Source: Pantanalinema sp.
GTDB lineage: Bacteria > Cyanobacteriota > Sericytochromatia > S15B-MN24 > UBA4093
Direction of reading: 5' to 3'
Assembly (NCBI GenBank): GCA_036704125.1
Contig: DATNQI010000099.1
Location: 1 to 39,329, forward strand
Length of the DNA: 39,329 nt
Under the pieces are notes generated by a model. The model saw only the letters and a program-made list of their open reading frames with translations. It made no database searches and was not told the DNA's origin. The translations under genes and the position numbers were made by a program. Shown here piece after piece: positions 30,371 through 39,329 of this stretch (the stretch's first letter is position 1; each line of letters begins with the position of its first letter).

Positions 30371-32881
30371 ATGAGCACGCCCTTCTGGCTGCAGCCTTTG
30401 CCGGACCTTCTCGGCTCGCTCGGGGCCGATCCCGACGGCCTCACAGCCCAGGAGGCGAGGGCCCGCCTGGATCGCCAGGGGCGCGAGCGGCCCGCGCGAG
30501 GCGCCGCCAAGGGCGCCCTGGCCCAGTTCCTGGGCTTCTTCGCCAACCCCCTGGTCCTGATCCTGCTGTTCGCGGCCGCCGTCTCCGCGGCCTTCGGCGA
30601 GGGGCTCAACGCCGAGATCATCGTGACGATCGTGGTCGCGAGCGTGCTGGTGGACTTCACCCAGTCCTACCGCTCGCAGCGCGCGGCCGAGGCCCTGCGC
30701 AGGCAGGTCGGGATCCGCGTCGAGGTGCTGCGATCCGGCCAGCGCCAGATGGTGCCGGCCGGCGAGGTCGTGCCCGGAGACGTCTTCTACCTCTCGGCCG
30801 GCAACATGGTCGTCGCGGATTCGCGGCTCCTGGAGGCCAGGGACCTCTTCGTCGATCAGGCGCCCCTGACCGGCGAGTCCCTGCCCGTCGAGAAGCGGGC
30901 CCTGGAGCTTCACGGCGAGGCCCTGGGCCTGGACGAGGCCGAGAATTCGGTGTTCGCGGGGACTTCGGTCGTCAGCGGCACCGCCAGGGCGATCGCCGTC
31001 AGGACGGGCCACCAGAGCGCCTTCGGCGCCATCGCTTCGAGCCTCTCCGCCCAGGCGCCGCCGACCGAGTTCGAGCGGGGGCTCGCGGGCTTTTCCGCGA
31101 TGATCCTCAGGGTCGTGATCGCCCTGGTGCTCTTCGTCTTCCTCGTGCTCGCCCTCTTCAAGCGACAGCCGACCGAGGCCCTCATGTTCGCGATCGCCCT
31201 CGCGGTCGGCCTCACCCCCGAGTTCCTGCCCATGATCATCACGGTCACGCTCGCCCGCGGGGCCATGCGGATGGCCGGGAAGCGGGTCATCGTCAAGCAG
31301 CTCCAGGCCATCGAGAACTTCGGCAGCATCGACGTGCTCTGCAGCGACAAGACCGGCACCCTGACCGAGGGCTCGCTCATGCTGACCGAGAGCGTCGACC
31401 CGACAGGAGGCGAGGCGCCGGGGGTCCTGGCCGCGGCGGTGCTGAACAGCACCCACGAGACGGGGATCCGCAGCCCCCTGGACGACGCGATCCTCCGCGC
31501 GCCGCACCCAACCCCCATCCCCTGCCGCAAGATCGACGAGATCCCCTTCGACTTCCACCGGCGCCGGGTGTCGGTGGTGCTGGAGCGAGAGGGACGCCCC
31601 GTCCTGATCGCCAAGGGGGCCCCCGAGGCCATCGTCGAGGTCTGCGCCTCCTATCGCCTGGACGGCCAGGATCAGCCCCTGGATCCTCAGGCGCGGGCCC
31701 GGGCGCTCGACACCTTCCGCGGGCTCAGCGAGCGGGGCCTGCGCGTGCTTGCGATCGCCGAGCGATGGGTGCCGCCTCAGGCCGTCTACCGGGTCGAGGA
31801 CGAGCGCGAGCTATGCCTGCTCGGCTTCGTGGCCTTCCACGATCCGCCGCGCGCGGACGCGCAGGAGGCCCTGCGCGCGCTTTCGGCGGACGGGATCCGG
31901 GTGGTGATCCTCACCGGGGACAACGAGTGGGTGACCCGGCACGTCTGCGAGGCCGTCGGCCTGGACGGAAAGCGCCTCATGCTCGGCCGGGACCTCGACC
32001 GGGTCCGGGACGCCGCCCTGCCCCGCCTGGTCGAGCGGGTGAGCGTCTTCGCGCGGGTGACCCCCGAGCAGAAGATGCGGGTCCTGCGCGCCCTGAAGGT
32101 CCACGGCCACGTGGTGGGCTATCTCGGCGACGGGATCAACGACGCGCCCTGCCTGCGCGACGCGGACGTGGGCATCTCGGTCGACTCGGCGGTGGACGTG
32201 GCCAGGGCCGCCGCGGGGATCATCCTGCTGGAGCGCAGCCTCTCGGTGCTGCACCAGGGGGTGCTGGAGGGGCGGCGCAGCTTCGCCAACGTCATCAAGT
32301 ACATCCTGATGGCCGTCAGCTCCAACTTCGGCAACATGTTCAGCATGGCCGGCGCGGCGCTGCTCTTGCCCTTCCTGCCGATGCTGCCCATGCAGATCCT
32401 GCTGAACAACTTGCTGTACGCCGTCTCCCAGCTCGCCATCCCGGTGGATCGAGTGGAGGCCGAGGCCATGCTCAAGCCCCGCCGCTGGGACATCCGCTAC
32501 ATCCAGCGCTTCATGCTCGTGCTGGGGCCCATCAGCTCGATCTTCGACTTCCTGACCTTCGGGCTCTTGCTCTGGGGCTTCAGGGCCACGGTGCCGCTCT
32601 TCCACACCGCCTGGTTCGTCGAGTCCCTGCTGACCCAGACCCTGGTGGTCTTCGTCATCCGCACCCGCGGGTCCCCCTTCCGGCATCCGGCAGGCCTGGG
32701 GCTGCGCGCGAGCGTGCTTTCGGTCTGCGCGATCGCCCTGATCCTGCCCTACTCCCCCTTTGCCCGGGCGCTCGGCTTCACGCCCCTGCCGGCGGCGCTC
32801 GTGCTCGCCCTCATGCTCGTCACGCTGGCCTACCTGGGGCTCGCCGAGTTCGCCAAGCGTTGGTTCTACCGGCGGGGCTAG
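30371..32881 (+). CDS. MgtA-type P-type ATPase (probable Mg2+ import)
   Basis: An 836-residue P-type ATPase. The actuator has the TGES loop (LTGESLPVEKR), the phosphorylated D326 lies in SDKTGTLTEG, and the hinge has GDGINDAPCLRDADVGISV. The membrane helices carry GLTPEFLPMIITVTLARGA, MSNFG-like SSNFGNMFSMAGA and PMLPMQILLNNLLY, which are type IIIB (MgtA/MgtB) signatures. This family takes up Mg2+. It lacks the about 50 extra N-terminal residues of enteric MgtA. No PhoPQ-type genes or mgt leader are near. Its stop overlaps that of the convergent LOG gene. Confidence 0.9.
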   Translation: MSTPFWLQPLPDLLGSLGADPDGLTAQEARARLDRQGRERPARGAAKGALAQFLGFFANPLVLILLFAAAVSAAFGEGLNAEIIVTIVVASVLVDFTQSYRSQRAAEALRRQVGIRVEVLRSGQRQMVPAGEVVPGDVFYLSAGNMVVADSRLLEARDLFVDQAPLTGESLPVEKRALELHGEALGLDEAENSVFAGTSVVSGTARAIAVRTGHQSAFGAIASSLSAQAPPTEFERGLAGFSAMILRVVIALVLFVFLVLALFKRQPTEALMFAIALAVGLTPEFLPMIITVTLARGAMRMAGKRVIVKQLQAIENFGSIDVLCSDKTGTLTEGSLMLTESVDPTGGEAPGVLAAAVLNSTHETGIRSPLDDAILRAPHPTPIPCRKIDEIPFDFHRRRVSVVLEREGRPVLIAKGAPEAIVEVCASYRLDGQDQPLDPQARARALDTFRGLSERGLRVLAIAERWVPPQAVYRVEDERELCLLGFVAFHDPPRADAQEALRALSADGIRVVILTGDNEWVTRHVCEAVGLDGKRLMLGRDLDRVRDAALPRLVERVSVFARVTPEQKMRVLRALKVHGHVVGYLGDGINDAPCLRDADVGISVDSAVDVARAAAGIILLERSLSVLHQGVLEGRRSFANVIKYILMAVSSNFGNMFSMAGAALLLPFLPMLPMQILLNNLLYAVSQLAIPVDRVEAEAMLKPRRWDIRYIQRFMLVLGPISSIFDFLTFGLLLWGFRATVPLFHTAWFVESLLTQTLVVFVIRTRGSPFRHPAGLGLRASVLSVCAIALILPYSPFARALGFTPLPAALVLALMLVTLAYLGLAEFAKRWFYRRG

Positions 32882-33462
32882 ATGTCCTTCTTCTCGGCCC
32901 ACTTCCGGCCCAAATCGGGCAGCTCGAAGGCCTCGAGCTTGGCCAGCAGGCCCTCGGGCGTCGCGTCGATCACGACCAGGCCCCGGTGGCTCACCGGGAT
33001 GAAGTCCTCCTCCACCGCGCGGTCCACCAGGGCCATGAAGGCGTCGTAGTAGCCTTCCACGTTGAGCAGCCCCACCGGCTTGGCGTGGATCCCGAGCTGG
33101 GCCCAGGTGATGACCTCGAACAGCTCCTCGAAGGTCCCGTAGCCGCCGGGCATCCCGATGAACGCGTCCGAGCGCGAGGCCATCAGGGCCTTGCGCTCGT
33201 GCATGGTCTCGACCACGTGCAGCTCGGTGAGGCCCGTGTGGGCCACCTCGCGCTGCTGAAGGGTCTCGGGGATGACCCCGATCACCTCGCCGTCCCCTTC
33301 GAGCACGGTATCCGCGATCACGCTCATCAGGCCCACGCTCGCCCCGCCGTAGACCAGGCCGTAGCCCCGCTCGAGCATGGCCGAGCCCAGGTCGCGGGCG
33401 GCTTCGAGGTACTCGGGGCGCTTGCCAGGCTTCGAGCCGCAGAAGACACAGATTCGTTTCAT
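32878..33462 (-). CDS. LOG family protein (cytokinin riboside phosphoribohydrolase-like)
   Basis: A 194-residue Rossmann protein of the LOG/TIGR00730 family. GGASVGLM (39-46) and PGGYGTFEELFE (from 105) are the conserved nucleotide-binding and catalytic motifs. Family members release free bases from nucleoside 5'-monophosphates; bacterial ones, often annotated as lysine decarboxylase-like, probably act in nucleotide turnover. ATG 33462 has GGAAAG about 9 bases upstream; a longer frame joined to the next gene's DNA is spurious. The stop shares the CTAG at 32878-32881 with the convergent P-type ATPase stop. Confidence 0.9.
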   Translation of the reverse strand: MKRICVFCGSKPGKRPEYLEAARDLGSAMLERGYGLVYGGASVGLMSVIADTVLEGDGEVIGVIPETLQQREVAHTGLTELHVVETMHERKALMASRSDAFIGMPGGYGTFEELFEVITWAQLGIHAKPVGLLNVEGYYDAFMALVDRAVEEDFIPVSHRGLVVIDATPEGLLAKLEAFELPDLGRKWAEKKDI

Positions 33463-33503
33463 TCGACGTCGCTTTCCATCACGGCGTGGGTCCGGTGCCA
33501 CCC

Positions 33504-33509
33504 ATTGTA
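33504..33509 (-). promoter_or_regulatory. -10 box of the LOG gene
   Basis: On the minus strand TACAAT lies about 42 bp before the ATG. The -35 is weak. It falls between the LOG gene and the lipoprotein gene upstream. Confidence 0.45.
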
Positions 33510-33539
33510 CCTCGCGAGCCGCCCGCTCGCCTTGACGCG

Positions 33540-34367
33540 CTACAGGGCCTTCATCATCTCGCCCATGGCCTGCAGGAGCCTCGCCGCGTACTGCTTGCTG
33601 TTCTCCACCACCTTCTGGCGCTGCTGGGGATCGAGGGTCGCGGCCCAGGCGATCGCCTCCTGGCCCGCGTGGACCTTCATGGCCTCGGCGAACGAGGCGG
33701 CGAGCGCTTGCTTGTCCTGGTCCTGGTAGTACTTGGTCTCGGCCTGGATCATGGCGGCCAGGCGGGCATCGTCCGCTTCCCGGTCCTTTTTCATGAGGGC
33801 GTGCAGACCGGTGTTCTGCTCGGAGGTCAGGGTCACGTCCTTGGCGATGGCGGCAAAGCCCTCGAACCTCAGCTTGCGCATGATGGGAGCGAGCCGCGCC
33901 TGGCTCTGGCCGAGCACCTCGATGGCCTTCTTGCGCTGCTCGTCCGAGAGCATCGCGTGCCCCTCGGCCACCGCGTCCGCCAGGGTCGGCGCGAGGTCGC
34001 GCCAGCGGCCCTCCATCTTCGTGACCAGGGCGCGCGCCGCGTCGGCATCGAAGGTCGGGGCGGCCACCAGGGTGCCGAGCTGGGCGTAGTCCGCCTTGAT
34101 CCCCTCGAGGTCGAAGGCCTTGAGCCTCTTGAGCATCGCCTCGCGGAGCTGGGCTTTCTGCGCGTCGCTCAGGCCCATGGCGCGATGCGCCTCTTGCTTG
34201 TAGGCCTTGAGCTCGTCGAGCCCGCTCGACGCCTCGACGGTCATGCGCTCTGGTGCCTGCAAGGGGGGGCGGCTCTCGGAAAGGGGCGGGGCGGTCTTCC
34301 CGCAGCCGCTCACCTGCGGGGCGAGCAGACAGCTTGCGAGAAGCGCGAGGCGGGCGACGCGCGTCAT
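33540..34367 (-). CDS. Lipoprotein with LTxxQ-like (Spy/CpxP) repeats
   Basis: A 275-residue helical lipoprotein: signal peptide and lipobox VSGC (C22). The mature part has four LTxxQ-like elements, LSDAQKAQL, LSDEQRKKA, LTSEQNTGL and LDPQQRQKV, each opening a helix. In Spy/CpxP proteins these motifs mark helical, chaperone-like or metal-stress periplasmic proteins, usually 140-170 residues with two motifs; here four motifs suggest an internal duplication. Start ATG 34367 has AAGGAGG 6 bases upstream. An inverted repeat lies in its leader. A stress role is inferred from the family only. Confidence 0.8.
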   Translation of the reverse strand: MTRVARLALLASCLLAPQVSGCGKTAPPLSESRPPLQAPERMTVEASSGLDELKAYKQEAHRAMGLSDAQKAQLREAMLKRLKAFDLEGIKADYAQLGTLVAAPTFDADAARALVTKMEGRWRDLAPTLADAVAEGHAMLSDEQRKKAIEVLGQSQARLAPIMRKLRFEGFAAIAKDVTLTSEQNTGLHALMKKDREADDARLAAMIQAETKYYQDQDKQALAASFAEAMKVHAGQEAIAWAATLDPQQRQKVVENSKQYAARLLQAMGEMMKAL

Positions 34368-34384
34368 GGCGGTCCTCCTTTTCA

Positions 34385-34416
34385 TCGAGGGGTGGCCTCA
34401 CTCGACCACCCCTCGA
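34385..34416 (-). promoter_or_regulatory. Leader hairpin of the LTxxQ lipoprotein gene
   Basis: TCGAGGGGTGG (34385-34395) and CCACCCCTCGA (34406-34416) form a perfect 11-bp stem around a 10-base loop, 18 bp upstream of the ATG and just 5' of the AAGGAGG. It could be a thermometer, protein-binding or mRNA-stability element, or the terminator of unseen upstream transcription. Confidence 0.5.
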
Positions 34417-34536
34417 AGTTAGCGCTCGGCGAGGTGAAAGCGTACGGTCCCGCTCCTGAAAAACGAGCGGTGCGTTCCTCGCTCGCTGCGTGGTTTCGGG
34501 GGGCGATACATTCGGATACAATCCTTCACACCGTCC

Positions 34537-34565
34537 TTGACCGCAGGGGGGGCGAGGCGTACCAT
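34537..34565 (+). promoter_or_regulatory. Promoter of the gap-pgk-tpiA-gpmI operon
   Basis: TTGACC (34537-34542) and TACCAT (34560-34565) are spaced by 17 bp, with a start site near 34572 and a 33-nt leader. An AGGAGG sits 8 bases before the gap ATG. Confidence 0.6.
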
Positions 34566-34592
34566 TTAAGCTAGGGATAACCGAAGTTTTAG

Positions 34593-35624
<1,032 letters not shown>

Positions 35625-35628
35625 CCCC

Positions 35629-36822
<1,194 letters not shown>

Positions 36823-36845
36823 GGGAACGCCCCTCACGCCCGTCT

Positions 36846-36965
36846 CCCCGCCCCCCGGTGGGGCGGGGTCGGGGGTGGGGGGATCTAAACGTTCCAAGGC
36901 TCCAAAGGTCTGAGGAACTTGATTTTATCCCCCCACCCCTTGCCCCGCCCCACCGGGGGGCGGGG
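36846..36965. repeat. 39-bp inverted repeat between pgk and tpiA (BIME-like)
   Basis: The arms at 36846-36884 and 36927-36965 are inverted copies, about 36 of 39 bases matching. Each arm can also fold on itself, as CCCCGCCCC and GGGGCGGGG around CCGGT. The 42-bp centre has a smaller GTTCC/GGAAC pair (36891-36895, 36914-36918). This paired-hairpin form resembles bacterial REP/BIME elements. As it is within an operon it could stabilise the upstream mRNA or reduce read-through. Confidence 0.75.
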
Positions 36966-36984
36966 GATAGTCTTGGAGAAACCC

Positions 36985-37758
36985 ATGTCGCAACGCACCC
37001 CCGTCATCGCCGGCAACTGGAAGATGTTCAAGTCCATCGAGGACGCGCGCGCCTTCGCCGCGGCCTTCGACGCCGAGGCCAGGAACAGCGCCGACCCCGA
37101 GGTCGTCATCTGCCCCCCCTTCACCGCCCTCAACGCCCTTTCGGAGGCCTTCGCCGGCACCAAGGTCCAGCTTGGCGGCCAGAACATGCACTGGATGGAC
37201 GAAGGCGCCTACACCGGCGAGATCTCGCCGGTCATGCTGCGCGACGCCGGCGCCACCCACGTGATCATCGGCCACTCGGAGCGCCGCGAGTACTTCCACG
37301 AGACCGACGGCACCGTCAACCGCAAGGTGGCGGCCGCGCTGCAGTGGCAGCTCACGCCCATCGTCTGCGTGGGCGAGACCCTGGAGGATCGCGAGGTCCG
37401 GCTGACGGACAACGTCATCATCGTCCAGACCCAGCGCGCCCTCTTGAACATCGCCCCCGAGCTGGTGGCGACCTGCCTGTTCGCCTACGAGCCCGTCTGG
37501 GCCATCGGCACGGGCAAGACCTGCGCCCCCGAGGAGGCCAACCGGGTCGCCGGCGTCATCCGCGACACCATCGCCCGGATGGTGGGCCAGGACGTGGCCG
37601 ACCAGGTCCGCATCCTGTACGGCGGCTCGGTCAAGCCCGAGACGATCGCAAGCCAGATGGCGCAACCCCACGTGGACGGCGCCCTGGTCGGCGGCGCGAG
37701 CCTCGATCCCAAGAGCTTCGCCGCGATCGTCAACTACAAGACCGCGGCCGCGCGCTAA
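36985..37758 (+). CDS. tpiA: Triosephosphate isomerase
   Basis: A 257-residue TIM-barrel enzyme that interconverts dihydroxyacetone phosphate and glyceraldehyde-3-phosphate. The substrate lysine K13 is in AGNWKMF, the electrophilic His in IIGHSERR, the catalytic Glu in [11 protein letters not shown], and the phosphate-binding YGGSVKPE is near the C-terminus. ATG 36985 has GGAGA upstream, just after the right arm of the inverted repeat; an upstream extension through the repeat is spurious. It is the third gene of the operon. Confidence 0.98.
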   Translation: MSQRTPVIAGNWKMFKSIEDARAFAAAFDAEARNSADPEVVICPPFTALNALSEAFAGTKVQLGGQNMHWMDEGAYTGEISPVMLRDAGATHVIIGHSERREYFHETDGTVNRKVAAALQWQLTPIVCVGETLEDREVRLTDNVIIVQTQRALLNIAPELVATCLFAYEPVWAIGTGKTCAPEEANRVAGVIRDTIARMVGQDVADQVRILYGGSVKPETIASQMAQPHVDGALVGGASLDPKSFAAIVNYKTAAAR

Positions 37759-37778
37759 GGCGAGCGCCGCAAGGACCC

Positions 37779-37805
37779 CCTTCCCCCCTCGTCGCGAGGG
37801 GGGAA
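37779..37805 (+). repeat. C/G-rich hairpin between tpiA and gpmI
   Basis: CCCCCCTCG (37781-37789) pairs with CGAGGGGGG (37793-37801), flanked by TT and further G's then AA. It lies in the 74-bp gap between tpiA and gpmI and resembles the C-rich blocks upstream of trxB and tpiA. It may act as an attenuator or mRNA-stability element; no T-run follows. Confidence 0.6.
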
Positions 37806-37832
37806 TCTTCTGTTCACGAGGCCACTTCCACC

Positions 37833-39329
37833 ATGAAAAACGGACCGCTCGCCCTCATCATCCTCGACGGCTGGGGCATCAACCCCAAGCGCGAGGGCAA
37901 CGCGATCGCCATGGCCCACAAGCCGAACTGGGATCGCTTCATCACGACCTACCCCTCGGTGGCCATCCCCACCTCGGGCGAGGCGGTGGGCCTGCCTCCC
38001 GGCCAGATGGGCAACTCGGAGGTCGGCCACACCAACATGGGCGCGGGCCGCGTGGTCTACCAGGACCTGGTGCGGATCAACAAGGCGATCTACGACGGGG
38101 ACTTCTTCACCAACCCGGTGCTGGTCGAGGCCATGGAGGGCGCCAAGCGCCGTGGCGGCCGCCTGCACCTGATGGGGCTGGTCTCCGACGGCGGCGTCCA
38201 CAGCATGCAGGAGCACCTCTACGCCCTCCTGGAGATGGCCGCGCGCCTCGGGGTGCCCCAGACCTACGTCCAGGCCATCACCGACGGCCGCGACACGCCG
38301 CCCACCTCGGGCGGGCGCTACCTCCACGAGCTGCAGAAGCGCCTCGACGCCATGAGCTACGGAGAGGTCGCGACCATCGTGGGCCGCTACTACGCCATGG
38401 ACCGCGACAACCGCTGGGAGCGCGTGGAGCTCGCCTACCGCGCCTTCGTGGACGGCGTGGCCGAGCACCGCGCCCACAGCGCCGGCGAGGCCATGGAAGG
38501 CGCTTACATGCGCGGCGAGACCGACGAGTTCATCAAGCCGATCATCGTCGCGCCGGAGGGCCGCCTGCGCTCGGGCGACTCGGTGATCTTCTTCAACTTC
38601 CGGCCCGACCGGGCCCGCGAGATCACCCGCACCCTGACGGATCCCGGCTTCGACGCCTTCGAGCGGCCCAACTTCCCCGAGCTCCAGTACGTCTGCCTCA
38701 CCCAGTACGACGCGACCTTCGGGCTGCCCCTGGCGTTCCAGCCCCAGTCGCTCGATCGCATCCTCTCGCCGGTGCTCGCGGACGCGGGCGTGCGCCAGCT
38801 GCGCACGGCCGAGACCGAGAAGTACGCCCACGTCACCTTCTTCTTCAACGGCGGGGTCGAGAAGCCCTACCCCGGCGAGGAGCGGGTGCTGGTGCCCAGC
38901 CCCAAGGTGGCGACCTACGACCTGCAGCCCGAGATGAGCGCCTTCCAGGTGGCCGACGTGGCCGAGCAGTGGATCAAGGAAGCCAAGACCGACGTCATCA
39001 TCATGAACCTCGCCAACGCCGACATGGTGGGGCACACCGGCGACATGAAGGCGACGGTGAAGGCGGTCGAGGCCCTGGACATCTGCCTCGGCCGCATCAT
39101 CCGGGCCATCGAGGCCCGGGGCGGCACCGCGATCATCACGGCCGACCACGGCAACGCCGAGAGCATGTACGACCCTGCCTCCGGCGAGATCATGACGAGC
39201 CACACCCTGAACCCGGTGCCCCTCGTCCTGGTCGGCAGCGACGCCAAGCTCAGGACCGGCCTGCTGTCGGACATCGCGCCGACCATGCTCGACATCCTGG
39301 GCATCCCGCAGCCCAAGGAGATGACGGGC
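37833..39329 (+). CDS. gpmI: Cofactor-independent phosphoglycerate mutase (3' end beyond the window)
   Basis: Converts 3-phosphoglycerate to 2-phosphoglycerate with two Mn2+ ions. The 499 readable codons run to the window edge; the family is about 510 residues, so perhaps 10-15 are missing. The catalytic S62 is in [10 protein letters not shown], metal ligands lie in ILDGWG at the start, and the later [12 protein letters not shown] and ITADHGNAE are intact. ATG 37833 gives [15 protein letters not shown], the usual iPGM opening. It is the fourth gene of the glycolytic operon. Confidence 0.97.
   Translation, partial: MKNGPLALIILDGWGINPKREGNAIAMAHKPNWDRFITTYPSVAIPTSGEAVGLPPGQMGNSEVGHTNMGAGRVVYQDLVRINKAIYDGDFFTNPVLVEAMEGAKRRGGRLHLMGLVSDGGVHSMQEHLYALLEMAARLGVPQTYVQAITDGRDTPPTSGGRYLHELQKRLDAMSYGEVATIVGRYYAMDRDNRWERVELAYRAFVDGVAEHRAHSAGEAMEGAYMRGETDEFIKPIIVAPEGRLRSGDSVIFFNFRPDRAREITRTLTDPGFDAFERPNFPELQYVCLTQYDATFGLPLAFQPQSLDRILSPVLADAGVRQLRTAETEKYAHVTFFFNGGVEKPYPGEERVLVPSPKVATYDLQPEMSAFQVADVAEQWIKEAKTDVIIMNLANADMVGHTGDMKATVKAVEALDICLGRIIRAIEARGGTAIITADHGNAESMYDPASGEIMTSHTLNPVPLVLVGSDAKLRTGLLSDIAPTMLDILGIPQPKEMTG

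Noticed and set aside
37755-39203. Long minus-strand frame opposite gpmI
   Set aside because: GC-driven shadow without motifs; gpmI on the plus strand has the complete active site.

Overview
The window is a GC-rich, gene-dense stretch of a Gram-negative-type bacterial chromosome. Envelope features are a complete ExbB-ExbD-TonB-receptor set and several lipobox proteins. The best lineage guess is Cyanobacteriota, probably a non-photosynthetic branch such as Sericytochromatia. This is inference: RecG carries the long N-terminal extension I associate with cyanobacterial RecG, aconitase is the AcnB type, and the 2-Cys peroxiredoxin looks cyanobacterial. No photosynthesis gene is present. No phage structural genes, CRISPR array or rRNA were seen.

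Layout. (1) 1-4590 is the only accessory-looking part. A Fic-family AMP transferase gene with visibly more A/T-rich codons sits beside a 9-bp direct repeat pair, a tRNA 3'-end remnant and a strong terminator, which together look like the right border of an element integrated at a tRNA. Two diverged copies of a short segment (6-139 and 2875-3011) flank the Fic gene and a DUF554 membrane protein gene. A lipoprotein alpha/beta hydrolase and a gene-poor scar follow. (2) 4591-10559 holds an orphan ATP-grasp protein, acnB, a small P-loop kinase, a PhnA-C domain protein and an ADP-ribosylglycohydrolase relative. (3) 10613-16107 holds an orphan sensor kinase, a membrane-anchored SDR, and a peroxide/iron-type cluster: Fur-family (Irr/PerR-like) regulator, thioredoxin reductase and 2-Cys peroxiredoxin. 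A perfect 7-1-7 palindrome overlaps the predicted promoter at the head of this cluster. (4) 16217-20339 is a SWIM-SNF2 helicase, Nudix and thioesterase operon. (5) 20340-22819 has a structured leader or small RNA candidate, a lipoprotein with six EF-hands, sfsA and a secreted nuclease. (6) 22859-26921 (minus strand) is an overlapping exbB-exbD-tonB-receptor operon. (7) 27075-34367 holds recG, rsmD, an MgtA-type P-type ATPase, a LOG-family protein and an LTxxQ lipoprotein. (8) 34605-39329 is the glycolytic run gap-pgk-tpiA-gpmI, with gpmI cut by the window end.

Genome-style observations. GC-rich hairpin repeats built on CCCCGCCCC/GGGGCGGGG or similar blocks sit in three intra-operon gaps, just 5' of trxB, tpiA and gpmI. 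Several genes have a plausible -10 box only 6-8 nt before the start codon and no Shine-Dalgarno, suggesting leaderless mRNAs. TTG and GTG starts are common. The most rewarding places to look are the Irr/PerR-like control site, the Fic element border, the leader at 20426-20556 and the C-rich repeat family.
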